From positions 1-33,187 of the forward strand of contig CAZCJU010000013.1 of assembly GCA_964498965.1 (NCBI GenBank): 33,187 nt of DNA, given 5' to 3'. The notes beneath the pieces were generated by a model, which saw nothing but the letters and a program-made list of their open reading frames with translations, did no database searches and was not told the origin of the DNA. Made by a program: the position numbers and the translations under genes. Shown here piece by piece: positions 1 to 6,960 of this stretch (position 1 is its first letter; each line of letters begins with the position of its first letter). This DNA is from CAZCJU01 sp964498965 (lineage in GTDB: Bacteria; Bacillota; Clostridia; Oscillospirales; CAG-272).

Positions 1-2
1 AA

Positions 3-305
3 AGCTATGCGACTACAATGGCATTTTTGACCATGAGTATGTCGGAAATATTTCATTCATTCAATATGCGTTCGATAAAAGGTTCGGTACTTAAAATGAA
101 CGGACACAATAAATTACTTTACGGTGCAATGATCTTTTCGCTCGCTCTCACTACCTGTGTTATCGAAATTCCCGTTTTCGCAAACGCCTTCTCATTCAAG
201 GAAATATCGTTACTTGAATATTCGATTGCTCTTGTCCTTGCAATTTTGATAATTCCTATCGTTGAAGCCGTAAAGCTGATACAAAGAAAGATAACCGAAA
301 AATAA
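3..305 (+). CDS. P-type cation-transporting ATPase, C-terminal fragment (cut by window edge)
   Basis: The reading frame is open from the first bases of the window, so this is the 3' end of a longer gene whose start lies outside. The roughly 100 visible residues match the C-terminal membrane domain of P-type Ca2+/cation ATPases. A TMAFLTMSMSEIFHSFN segment is the usual helix with the conserved FHxFN motif, followed by MRS, a charged loop, and two more hydrophobic helices ending in a basic KLIQRKITEK tail. The enzyme would pump a divalent cation across the cytoplasmic membrane using ATP; phosphorylation and ATP-binding domains are not visible, so substrate cannot be judged. A strong terminator follows the stop codon. 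Confidence 0.85.
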   Translation, partial: SYATTMAFLTMSMSEIFHSFNMRSIKGSVLKMNGHNKLLYGAMIFSLALTTCVIEIPVFANAFSFKEISLLEYSIALVLAILIIPIVEAVKLIQRKITEK

Positions 306-316
306 TCTTCGGCGAT

Positions 317-363
317 AAGCGTCGGACTTGAATTTCGATTTAAGTCCGATGCTTTTGTTTTTG
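317..363 (+). terminator. Intrinsic terminator of the P-type ATPase gene
   Basis: A 13-bp stem (317-329 with 342-354, one G-U pair) and a 12-base loop lead directly into a T-rich run (TTTTGTTTTT). It begins 12 bases after the ATPase stop codon, on the same strand. Confidence 0.85.
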
Positions 364-417
364 TACTTAAAATTTAAAATTTGGATTTTAATTAAATATT
401 TGCATTGAATTTTATAT

Positions 418-458
418 TTCGTATCAGGGAAAATTATATTGTAGCGAATTGATACGAA
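418..458. repeat. 9-bp inverted repeat upstream of spoIVB
   Basis: TTCGTATCA at 418-426 and its exact reverse complement TGATACGAA at 450-458 flank 23 AT-rich bases. The repeat lies about 40 bases before the spoIVB start. It could be an operator or a leader hairpin; there is no T-run after it, so it does not look like a terminator. Confidence 0.5.
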
Positions 459-500
459 CCATGTTTAAATGTAAAAATATAGATTTGAAAAGGCAGAAAA

Positions 501-1679
501 ATGAGTGAAAAATTCATAAAAAAAGCAAAACGCTGTTTTTTTGTAATCACAGCCGCACTTTCTTCCCTACTTTTACTTGTATCTGCAGCGGATGTTTCAA
601 TCGGCGATAATGCTTCCGTTTTTGAGGGCTGTCAAGTACAAGTTCCGGCATTTGCAACGGTCGAAAACGTAAACGAATCGGTAAGCGGATTTTGTGTAAA
701 TACAAACGTAAAAACAAGTATTTTAGGTCTGGATTTTAAGAGCATAAGCACCGACGTATATAAAAATATTCGTCTATGCCCCGGTGGAAATGCATTCGGC
801 GTGAAGTTGAAAATAGACGGTGTAATCGTGGTCGGAATAGGAAACGTTCACGGTACGGGCGAAAGTCCCGCCGCAAAAGCGGGTTTAAAAATCGGTGATG
901 TAATCTTATCGTTGAACGGGCAAAAAATCACCGATTGCGATGCATTTGACAAAGTGATCGCAAATTTCGACGGAAAAGCATTGAAGATTCGATACTTGAG
1001 TTCTGATAAAGAAAAAATAAGCTCTATAACTCCGCTTAAGGATACGGAAAACGGTGAATACAAAATTGGTATATGGGTTCGTGACAACACTGCGGGAATC
1101 GGTACGGTTACGTTCACCGAACCGAAAACAGGCATATTCGGCGGCTTAGGTCACGGAATATGCGATCCCGACTCCGGAATTTTGTTGCCTATAACAGGCG
1201 GTGATGTGTACGATGTGATAATCAACAGTGTTGAAAGAGGTGAAAGCGGCACTCCGGGTGAGCTTAGAGGCTTTTTCATAGGCGATGTCATAGGGCGGAT
1301 AAAGTCCAACACGGTATGCGGAGTATTCGGAAAAACAGACGCTGTTTCAACTACCGACAAATCGCTTGAAATAGCATTGAAAAAGGATATTGAATGCGGA
1401 AAAGCAGAGATAATTTGTACCGTGGACGATAATACACCGCAGAGTTATGAAATCGAAATAATTAAAATTCTACCCGGAAATACAAATACTAAAAATTTCA
1501 TAATCAAAGTTACCGATAGTCGTCTACTTGAAAAGACAGGTGGTATAGTTCAGGGAATGTCGGGTTCTCCGATAATCCAAAATAATAAACTAATAGGTGC
1601 GGTAACTCATGTATTAGTCAATGACCCGACTAAAGGCTATGGTATATTCATAGAGAATATGTTGAATCAATTACAGTGA
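501..1679 (+). CDS. spoIVB: SpoIVB serine peptidase (S55 family)
   Basis: SpoIVB is the forespore-secreted protease that activates the sigma-K checkpoint by cleaving SpoIVFA in the intermembrane space of the developing spore. The 392-residue protein has an N-terminal signal/anchor helix (about residues 11-30), a PDZ domain (about 105-165, with SPAAKAGLKIGDVI) and a C-terminal S55 peptidase domain. The catalytic triad can be placed as His218 (GLGHGI), Asp339 (VTDSRL) and Ser354 (QGMSGSP); the 15-residue Asp-Ser spacing equals that of the Bacillus subtilis enzyme. Its length is close to the family norm. The usual neighbour spo0A is absent: the next gene is an unrelated oxidoreductase on the other strand after a stretch of gene debris. 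I could not make out a convincing sigma-F/G promoter. Confidence 0.95.
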   Translation: MSEKFIKKAKRCFFVITAALSSLLLLVSAADVSIGDNASVFEGCQVQVPAFATVENVNESVSGFCVNTNVKTSILGLDFKSISTDVYKNIRLCPGGNAFGVKLKIDGVIVVGIGNVHGTGESPAAKAGLKIGDVILSLNGQKITDCDAFDKVIANFDGKALKIRYLSSDKEKISSITPLKDTENGEYKIGIWVRDNTAGIGTVTFTEPKTGIFGGLGHGICDPDSGILLPITGGDVYDVIINSVERGESGTPGELRGFFIGDVIGRIKSNTVCGVFGKTDAVSTTDKSLEIALKKDIECGKAEIICTVDDNTPQSYEIEIIKILPGNTNTKNFIIKVTDSRLLEKTGGIVQGMSGSPIIQNNKLIGAVTHVLVNDPTKGYGIFIENMLNQLQ

Positions 1680-1732
1680 AAAAATAAACAATCGTAAAAA
1701 TTTAAATCTCACGTGTGGTTGTGACAGCATCG

Positions 1733-1757
1733 ACAGAGTTTATCAAACTGTTTTTTA
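1733..1757 (+). terminator. Weak terminator after spoIVB
   Basis: A short stem AGTTT-ATC-AAACT (1737-1749), extendable across a two-base bulge, is followed by six T residues. It lies 55 bases after the spoIVB stop. The stem is short, so efficiency is doubtful. Confidence 0.4.
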
Positions 1758-1766
1758 CCATGAAAG

Positions 1767-1804
1767 TATGCACCTCCGAGAGTGTCTAACTTTGGAGGTG
1801 CATA
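1767..1804. repeat. 11-bp perfect palindrome resembling an insertion-sequence end
   Basis: TATGCACCTCC (1767-1777) and GGAGGTGCATA (1794-1804) are exact inverted copies around a 16-base loop. The right half, read as AGTGTCTAACTTTGGAGGTGCA, resembles the terminal repeats of IS3-family elements as I remember them. It sits beside the integrase relic at 1818-1960. No long T-run follows directly on either strand, so a terminator is less likely. Confidence 0.45.
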
Positions 1805-1817
1805 TCAAAATCGGTCT

Positions 1818-1960
1818 TTATTTTTTTGTTGCAAATTTCTCGTACGAGTACGATTTATATGAAAAAACGACGGTTTTGCATAATTCACGCTTATCAAGCA
1901 CAGCTTGAATTTTTCCACATCACGCAAATACTTATCGGAGGTTGTGTTGCTTTTTCCTCA
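1818..1960 (-). pseudogene. Relic of a tyrosine recombinase/integrase N-terminal domain
   Basis: Reading the minus strand, one frame gives TTSDKYLRDVEKFK and the next gives QAVLDKRELCKTVVFSYK then SYEKFATKK before a stop. Joined across a frameshift, these match the core-binding (SAM-like) domain of Xer/phage-type integrases, which typically reads T-x-x-KYLRDVxxF...RELTKxxVxxYKxYL...YA. There is no plausible start in frame and no catalytic domain, so this is a dead fragment. The assignment rests on pattern memory, not on a search. The rest of the 1680-2058 gap shows nothing else coding. Confidence 0.5.
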
Positions 1961-2058
1961 TGAATCGAATAATTATAAAACAATTTTGTTATTTTCGTTG
2001 TAATTTTTCGCATTCTCGCTTTTCTATTTTTATACGTTTTTAAATTTGGAACGAACAA

Positions 2059-2093
2059 AAAAGCTAAGCAACGGTTAATTGTGCTTAGCTTTT
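2059..2093 (-). terminator. Terminator of the oxidoreductase gene
   Basis: A 12-bp perfect stem (2059-2070 with 2082-2093, AAAAGCTAAGCA and its complement) with an 11-base loop lies just downstream of the minus-strand gene ending at 2116. On the minus strand the stem runs into T residues. The flanks are A/T on both sides, so it may also act on the plus strand. Confidence 0.8.
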
Positions 2094-2115
2094 AAAAACT
2101 TAATTTTTTGACAAA

Positions 2116-3255
2116 TTAAATTTCGGGGATAACGATCTCGATTTCATGTCCGCATTCCGCAGAACGTGAAATTCCGTCGATAATAGCCTGATTATATATG
2201 ATCTGTGAGGAAGGAACGGGAGCGGGAGTACCGTTCTTAACAGCATCGCAGAACGAACGAATCTTCATATCGAACAAATCTCCGTTCGTATGCAAAACAG
2301 GTATAGTGGTCTGCGTCTGAAGTCCTCCGACATCATGATAAAGAGTCATAGCACCGCCGACACTGCCGTTCCAGCAATCAGTGGAAGGAATACGCAACGC
2401 TGCCTTTTTTCCGAATATTATCGTATCACCGGGAGTATCAACGTGCATTGCCCATGCAATACGGAAATCTATGATTATGCCGCCTTCAAGTCTGATAAAC
2501 GCCGCAGCAAAGTCGTCAACACCGAAAACATCGTGATGCGGGAATTCCTCGCTCTTTCCGAAGAAATCGGACTTATATCCCGAAACGGTAAGGGGCTTCG
2601 GATAACCGATAGCATTAAGAACCATATCAAGCGAATAGCAACCTATATCACCCAATGCACCAATGCCCGCAGTATCTTTCTGAATAAACGATGTACCGAA
2701 CGGTGTAGGTATTCCTCTTCTTCTTCCGCCGCCTGTTTGGATATAGTAGATATCACCGAGTGTACCGTCTTGAACGAGTTTCTTTATCATTTTCATATTC
2801 TCGTCAAAACGAGGCTGGAAGCCTATGGAAAGTACTTTTCCGCTCTTTTTCTCGGCACGGCATATTTCCGCCGCTTCTTCTAAAGTAACGCACATGGGCT
2901 TTTCGAGAAGAACGTTTACGCCCTTGTTCAAAGCGTCAATCGTACATTCTGCGTGCGTTGCGTTATATGTGCAAACGCTTACAGCATCAAGCTCCGTTTC
3001 TTTTTCGAGCATTTCCTTGTGCGATGTATAGCAACGGGGCTTAATATTATACTTTTCAAAAAACTTTTCGGCTTTTCCGGGAACAATATCAGCTGCCGCT
3101 ATTATTTCAACATCGGGCTGTTTCAAATAGCTTACCGCATGGGCATCAGCTATCCAACCGGTACCGATAATACCTATTTTCAACTTGCGATTCGTATCGA
3201 TTTTTACTTCCGTTGCTTGTTGATGCTTATAAGCATCGAGAATTGATTCTGCCAT
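2116..3255 (-). CDS. Gfo/Idh/MocA-family NAD(P)-dependent oxidoreductase
   Basis: The 379-residue protein has the family architecture: a Rossmann fold with GTGWIA (residues 31-36), the EKPM motif (118-121) whose lysine is a conserved catalytic residue, and a C-terminal sheet domain containing GDIGCYSLD (202-210). Members oxidise or reduce sugars, inositols and related polyols with NAD(P); the substrate cannot be read from sequence. An in-frame GTG 30 bases upstream (3285) is possible, but AGAGGA is spaced 7 bases before the ATG at 3255, so I chose that. A consensus promoter lies upstream at 3304-3332 and a terminator downstream, so it is probably a single-gene transcript. It is divergent from the serine hydrolase gene. 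Confidence 0.9.
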   Translation of the reverse strand: MAESILDAYKHQQATEVKIDTNRKLKIGIIGTGWIADAHAVSYLKQPDVEIIAAADIVPGKAEKFFEKYNIKPRCYTSHKEMLEKETELDAVSVCTYNATHAECTIDALNKGVNVLLEKPMCVTLEEAAEICRAEKKSGKVLSIGFQPRFDENMKMIKKLVQDGTLGDIYYIQTGGGRRRGIPTPFGTSFIQKDTAGIGALGDIGCYSLDMVLNAIGYPKPLTVSGYKSDFFGKSEEFPHHDVFGVDDFAAAFIRLEGGIIIDFRIAWAMHVDTPGDTIIFGKKAALRIPSTDCWNGSVGGAMTLYHDVGGLQTQTTIPVLHTNGDLFDMKIRSFCDAVKNGTPAPVPSSQIIYNQAIIDGISRSAECGHEIEIVIPEI

Positions 3256-3303
3256 GATCATTTCCTCTGTTAATTTTATTGTCACCTTTCGGTGTCCTTA
3301 TCC

Positions 3304-3332
3304 ATTATAAACAATCTTTTTTGATTTGTCAA
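3304..3332 (-). promoter_or_regulatory. Consensus promoter of the oxidoreductase gene
   Basis: On the minus strand, TTGACA (3327-3332) and TATAAT (3304-3309) are separated by exactly 17 bases. Both hexamers match the housekeeping sigma consensus perfectly. It lies about 50 bases before the chosen start codon. Confidence 0.85.
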
Positions 3333-3382
3333 TACACTTTTTAACTTTTTTACCGACAATTAAAGTTGTATTTAAAAAGGAC

Positions 3383-3411
3383 TTGTATTTTCATCGTATA
3401 TATGTTACAAT
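3383..3411 (+). promoter_or_regulatory. Promoter of the serine hydrolase gene
   Basis: TTGTAT (3383-3388), a 17-base spacer and TACAAT (3406-3411) with an extended -10 TG (3403-3404). It lies 45 bases upstream of the ATG at 3457 and back to back with the oxidoreductase promoter. Confidence 0.7.
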
Positions 3412-3456
3412 ACCGTCAACGGGAGGAGTTCCCGACAGAATTTAACGGAGAAAAAA

Positions 3457-4578
3457 ATGAAATCACTTGATCGCAAATTGCTCGAAAATGCGGTAGACAG
3501 TCGAGCCCTTAACGATGTAAAAGAATGTAAGGTCATGGGTTTGTCTTTGCGTATTTGTCAAGAGAACAAAATACTCATGGACAGAGTTTACGGAGAAAGT
3601 ATTAATTCCTCATCAATATTCAGACTTGCTTCAATGACGAAGCCGATCACCGCAGTGTCGATGATGACGCTTGCGGAAAAAGGCTCTATATGCATAAACG
3701 ATACGGTCGAAAAATATTTACCCGAATTTTCGAATATAAAAATTATGAAAATCGACGAGAATAATAACATAACGTATTCGGAAAATCCGATAAAAATGAC
3801 TATATTACATCTCCTAACGCACACATCCGGAATATGTTGCGGAAAACTATCGGAATTTTTTATGTCTAAAATGAGTGAAGACGACAACAAGACGCTTGCA
3901 AATGCCGTGAAATATTATTCAAAGACCGCTTTGGCATTTGAACCGTATACCGCAAACGAGTACAGCCCCATAGTTGCTTTCGATATTCTCGCAAGAATAG
4001 TTGAGAAGGTATCCGACACCGATTTCAACGACTATTTGCATAAAAGCATATTCGAAAAATGCGAAATGTTCGATACCACCTTTACACCGTCAAAAAATCA
4101 AATTAAGCGAATCGTACCTATGCACGCAAGAATAAATGACAAAAACGATATTTGCGAAATGAAGGATGGGTGCATTTTCAGCAACTTCCCATCAAGTCAT
4201 TATCTCGGCGGTGCCGGTCTTGTTTCAACTCTTTCGGACTACTCTAATTTTGCATCAATGTTGTTGAATGACGGACGATTTAACGGCAATGCTGTACTGT
4301 TGCCAGAATCTGTAAGGCTTATAGCTACACCTCATGTACCGAGGGAAATAATGCCGCATCACGAGCGTTGGGGCTTGGGTGTTCGTGTTATTGTAAGTGA
4401 TAACTACTATATACCGAAGCGTTCTTTCGGCTGGAGCGGTGCATACGGCACGCATTTTTGGGTTGATCCCGTAAATAAGATCACCGCCGTGTATATGAGA
4501 AACTCATCATACGACGGCGGTGCCGGTGCGGCAGCCGCATGTGCGTTTGAGCGTGATGTTTATTCCGCTCTTGTCTGA
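3457..4578 (+). CDS. Beta-lactamase-fold serine hydrolase (class C / EstB-like)
   Basis: The 373-residue protein belongs to the penicillin-binding-protein-like hydrolase family that includes class C beta-lactamases, D-aminopeptidases and EstB-type esterases. The SxxK nucleophile motif is Ser59-Met-Thr-Lys62 (LASMTKPIT). The tyrosine motif is Tyr169-Ser-Pro where Tyr-x-Asn is usual. The third motif is GWSGAYGTH (325-333). No signal peptide or membrane helix is visible, so it is probably cytoplasmic, which argues against a periplasmic-type resistance enzyme and for an esterase or peptidase. A ribosome site (ACGGAG) precedes the ATG. Its stop codon is one base from the stop of the convergent PHP gene, with no terminator between. 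Confidence 0.88.
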   Translation: MKSLDRKLLENAVDSRALNDVKECKVMGLSLRICQENKILMDRVYGESINSSSIFRLASMTKPITAVSMMTLAEKGSICINDTVEKYLPEFSNIKIMKIDENNNITYSENPIKMTILHLLTHTSGICCGKLSEFFMSKMSEDDNKTLANAVKYYSKTALAFEPYTANEYSPIVAFDILARIVEKVSDTDFNDYLHKSIFEKCEMFDTTFTPSKNQIKRIVPMHARINDKNDICEMKDGCIFSNFPSSHYLGGAGLVSTLSDYSNFASMLLNDGRFNGNAVLLPESVRLIATPHVPREIMPHHERWGLGVRVIVSDNYYIPKRSFGWSGAYGTHFWVDPVNKITAVYMRNSSYDGGAGAAAACAFERDVYSALV

Positions 4579-4579
4579 T

Positions 4580-5272
4580 CTATCTGCCGTTTTCCTTTAA
4601 CAAAGTATAGGCTCCCGTTTTCAGTACCGATACTAGGTCTGCGGGAGTTTTTATTTTCTTGTCTGTTACTATTCCTCCGCAACGGCTCATGTGTATGGGA
4701 TTATGAAGATCTGTACCCGAAGTAAATGCTTTGCCGTATTGATCCGCAAATATTTCCGCCATGCGATTTCTTGCGTTTTCCGTTAAGCCGTTGTATACCT
4801 CTATACCGAAAAGCAGTTCGGGGGAGGTGACAGTCATATTGTTTCTAAACGGATGTGCCTGTACGACCAAGGCTGTTTCGGGCAGAACCGATACCAGCTC
4901 TTCAAGACCGCTCAGCCGATTTAAGAGCGGTAAATTCAACATATCGTCAGGTGTCAAACCGTAAACAAGATAATCATTGAAATTGCTTCCGTCAAAGCGA
5001 ACCTCAACACCGCACATAACGGTAAAATCACATTTATCGCCTTCGGTCTTTGCGTTTTCGTAGCCCCTAAGCCATCTTTCGATAATTTTTCTGCGGTCGG
5101 CATCTTTCAGCTCGTCGGCATACCATTCGTAAAAAAACGCAAACATATGATTTGTGATAACGATCCCGTCATAACCGGCTTGCTTATACAATCTTACCGC
5201 TTCCACTCCGCTTACGATCGAAGCCTTATCACATTCGGAGGTATGTGCATGAAGCTCGTATTTATACATCAT
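4580..5272 (-). CDS. PHP-domain metal-dependent phosphoesterase
   Basis: PHP proteins use a cluster of histidines and acids to bind up to three metals and hydrolyse phosphoesters, for example histidinol phosphate, nucleotides or nucleic-acid ends. Visible ligand motifs are HAH (residues 8-10), a conserved TNH near 40, GVEV near 85, QAHPFRN in the second half and GTDLHN near the C-terminus. At 230 residues it is a stand-alone PHP protein. The ATG directly abuts the stop codon of the SPFH gene (TAA then ATGATG), so translation is probably coupled; either of the two adjacent ATGs may be used. I cannot say which phosphoester is the substrate. Confidence 0.85.
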   Translation of the reverse strand: MMYKYELHAHTSECDKASIVSGVEAVRLYKQAGYDGIVITNHMFAFFYEWYADELKDADRRKIIERWLRGYENAKTEGDKCDFTVMCGVEVRFDGSNFNDYLVYGLTPDDMLNLPLLNRLSGLEELVSVLPETALVVQAHPFRNNMTVTSPELLFGIEVYNGLTENARNRMAEIFADQYGKAFTSGTDLHNPIHMSRCGGIVTDKKIKTPADLVSVLKTGAYTLLKENGR

Positions 5273-6346
5273 TTACGATTTTGCGTTTTCCGAATAGCTC
5301 GGTGTTTGGATCATTATGCTTGCACTTTCGCCTGTCATAACCGAGGGCAATTCACCGTTCCATTTCGATAAGTATTCGATGTATTTCAGATACTCTGTTA
5401 CGAGCTTGATCTCTTCGGCACTTTTGCCCGTAAAGTCGATCTCATATTCAACACCGGTCACTTCTCCGTTTTCCTTGATTTCCGTTTCGGTTATGTGGAA
5501 ACCGAGCGAGCGTGCCGCTTCTACGGACTTCAATTTGATAGCCTTGGCTTCGGCAGTCGCAACCTCAATCTGTGCCTGTGCGTCCGCCTTTGCTTTTTCA
5601 ATTTTTGCCTGTGCGTCGAGCTTCGCAACCTCAAGTGCCTTTTCGGCATTTACAATTGCCGTTTCTTTTTCGTATTCCGCTTTCAGTTTTTCCTGTTCTG
5701 CAATCATTTTATCTTCAACGGTCTGCTCAAATGCATCGGAAAAATCAATATTTGTAAGTACAACGGCAACTATGTTTACACAGTATTCCTCGTTGACCGC
5801 ATTTTTGATCGCTTCTTCTACCTGTGGGGAAATATTCGAACGTGTTTCTATAATGTTCATTGCGGAATATGACGAAAGTGTCGCCTTTGCTTTTTCGGTG
5901 GCAATGCTCTGTATTCTGTTTGCAAGCACACTTACGGTTCCGTACTGATTCGCAATATCTATAGCTTTGGCGGTGTCTATTTGGTACTGTACCGTCATTG
6001 CGATATCCATTGTCTGTGCGTCCTTTGAATAAGCCTGTGCCGCAATGTCCATATTCTGAACCTTCGAATCGTAAATCTCATACGTTTCGGTGAGTGAAAA
6101 GTCAAAATATGTACCCGGTGTACGAACTTTTGTCGCCTCTCCGAGATGCTTCACGACTGCGATTTCACCTGAATCCACTGTGTGAAAACTTGCCGGAATA
6201 CATATAATTCCGATAACTCCCGCAATTACGAAAACAGTGCCTTGAATCTTGCCGCTTTTCTTGTTTTTCAATGCACGCAAAAACAGTATAAGTCCGACAG
6301 ATATCAGAGCGATAAACAGTACGGTAAATAAAAAGCCGAATAACAT
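5273..6346 (-). CDS. Prohibitin-like SPFH (band 7) membrane protein
   Basis: SPFH proteins oligomerise into membrane-associated cages or rings and often control membrane proteases such as FtsH. This 357-residue protein has two N-terminal hydrophobic helices (about 3-23 and 36-52), an SPFH domain (about 55-230, starting SFHTVDSGEIAVVKHLGE), an Ala/Glu/Lys-rich coiled coil (about 230-280) and a polar C-terminal tail. The start at 6346 is favoured over one 42 bases upstream because GGGAGG sits just before it and the upstream start would overlap the promoter. It is the first gene of a two-gene unit with the PHP protein. It is clearly different from the zinc-ribbon SPFH protein at 14172-15575. Confidence 0.9.
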   Translation of the reverse strand: MLFGFLFTVLFIALISVGLILFLRALKNKKSGKIQGTVFVIAGVIGIICIPASFHTVDSGEIAVVKHLGEATKVRTPGTYFDFSLTETYEIYDSKVQNMDIAAQAYSKDAQTMDIAMTVQYQIDTAKAIDIANQYGTVSVLANRIQSIATEKAKATLSSYSAMNIIETRSNISPQVEEAIKNAVNEEYCVNIVAVVLTNIDFSDAFEQTVEDKMIAEQEKLKAEYEKETAIVNAEKALEVAKLDAQAKIEKAKADAQAQIEVATAEAKAIKLKSVEAARSLGFHITETEIKENGEVTGVEYEIDFTGKSAEEIKLVTEYLKYIEYLSKWNGELPSVMTGESASIMIQTPSYSENAKS

Positions 6347-6376
6347 AGTATTCCTCCCAAAAATTATTGTACCGAT

Positions 6377-6405
6377 ATTATAATGCAAATATATTTTTTT
6401 GTCAA
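6377..6405 (-). promoter_or_regulatory. Consensus promoter of the SPFH-PHP unit
   Basis: On the minus strand, TTGACA (6400-6405), a 17-base AT-rich spacer and TATAAT (6377-6382): a perfect housekeeping promoter ending about 30 bases before the SPFH start codon. Confidence 0.88.
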
Positions 6406-6432
6406 GTATGTTTTGATCGATTTTTCAAACGG

Positions 6433-6461
6433 TGGCAAATACTTCCCTGCTTACATATAAT
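6433..6461 (+). promoter_or_regulatory. Promoter of the SOD-like gene
   Basis: A perfect -10 TATAAT (6456-6461) has a weak -35 TGGCAA (6433-6438) 17 bases upstream. It precedes the ATG at 6484 by 22 bases and points away from the SPFH promoter. Confidence 0.55.
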
Positions 6462-6483
6462 TAAAAAACAAAGGGAGATAAGC

Positions 6484-6879
6484 ATGAATCGAAGCTATTA
6501 TTCAAGATATTTTTCAATGTTGCGAAAAAAATGCGATGCGTTTGCGGATATTGTCGGCACGGAGCGATACGAAAATGTTACGGGTACGGTCATGTTCTTT
6601 TATACCGAATTCGGCGTTATCGTTATGATCTATCTTACGGAAATTCCGCAAAGCACTACGTGTGACGGTGATACGACGACCGAATACCGCATTAAAATCG
6701 ATGATGATGAGCTTCTGCCGTTAATTTGCTGTGATAACACGGTGTTTTCCGCATTTTTAACAAAATTCGGTAATGTTGAGGAAATGCCCGATAAAAGGCT
6801 TGCAATTACGGTTTTTGATGCGGATAATCAAACAGTTGCATACGGCGATATCCGAAAAAGCAATCACAACCGATCATAA
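6484..6879 (+). CDS. Cu/Zn superoxide dismutase-like protein lacking the metal-binding motif
   Basis: The 131-residue protein begins at an ATG preceded by GGGAGA. Its layout resembles the SOD-like family common in Clostridia: an N-terminal Tyr/Phe-rich stretch, GTVMFFYTEFGVIVMIYL where the family has GTVxFYQTxxGVLVxAEV, a central LLPLICCDNTVFSAFLT where the family has MPPLFxNNGxAxxAFLT, and a closing YGDI where the family has ACGxI. The GFHIHEG and GHYNP segments with the copper and zinc histidines are missing or replaced by an acidic Asp/Thr stretch. It should therefore not be a working dismutase. The fold call comes from pattern recall; a plain hypothetical protein remains possible. It is cytoplasmic, with no signal peptide. 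Confidence 0.5.
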   Translation: MNRSYYSRYFSMLRKKCDAFADIVGTERYENVTGTVMFFYTEFGVIVMIYLTEIPQSTTCDGDTTTEYRIKIDDDELLPLICCDNTVFSAFLTKFGNVEEMPDKRLAITVFDADNQTVAYGDIRKSNHNRS

Positions 6880-6884
6880 ATTAA

Positions 6885-6923
6885 ATTCGAGCGAACAGCA
6901 CTGCAGATACTGTTCGCTCGAAT
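6885..6923. terminator. Bidirectional hairpin between convergent genes
   Basis: A 14-bp perfect stem (6885-6898 with 6910-6923) and an 11-base loop lie between the SOD-like gene (stop 6879) and the symporter gene on the other strand (stop 6961). Flanks are AT-rich but there is no pure T-run, so it may act as a barrier for both. Confidence 0.7.
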
Positions 6924-6960
6924 ATTTCAATAGGAGATTTTTCTGTCATTCAATCGTTTT

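Noticed and set aside
5316..5948. Long plus-strand open frame inside the SPFH gene
   Set aside because: It is the antisense shadow of the coiled-coil region; the minus-strand gene has domain matches, a promoter and a ribosome site.
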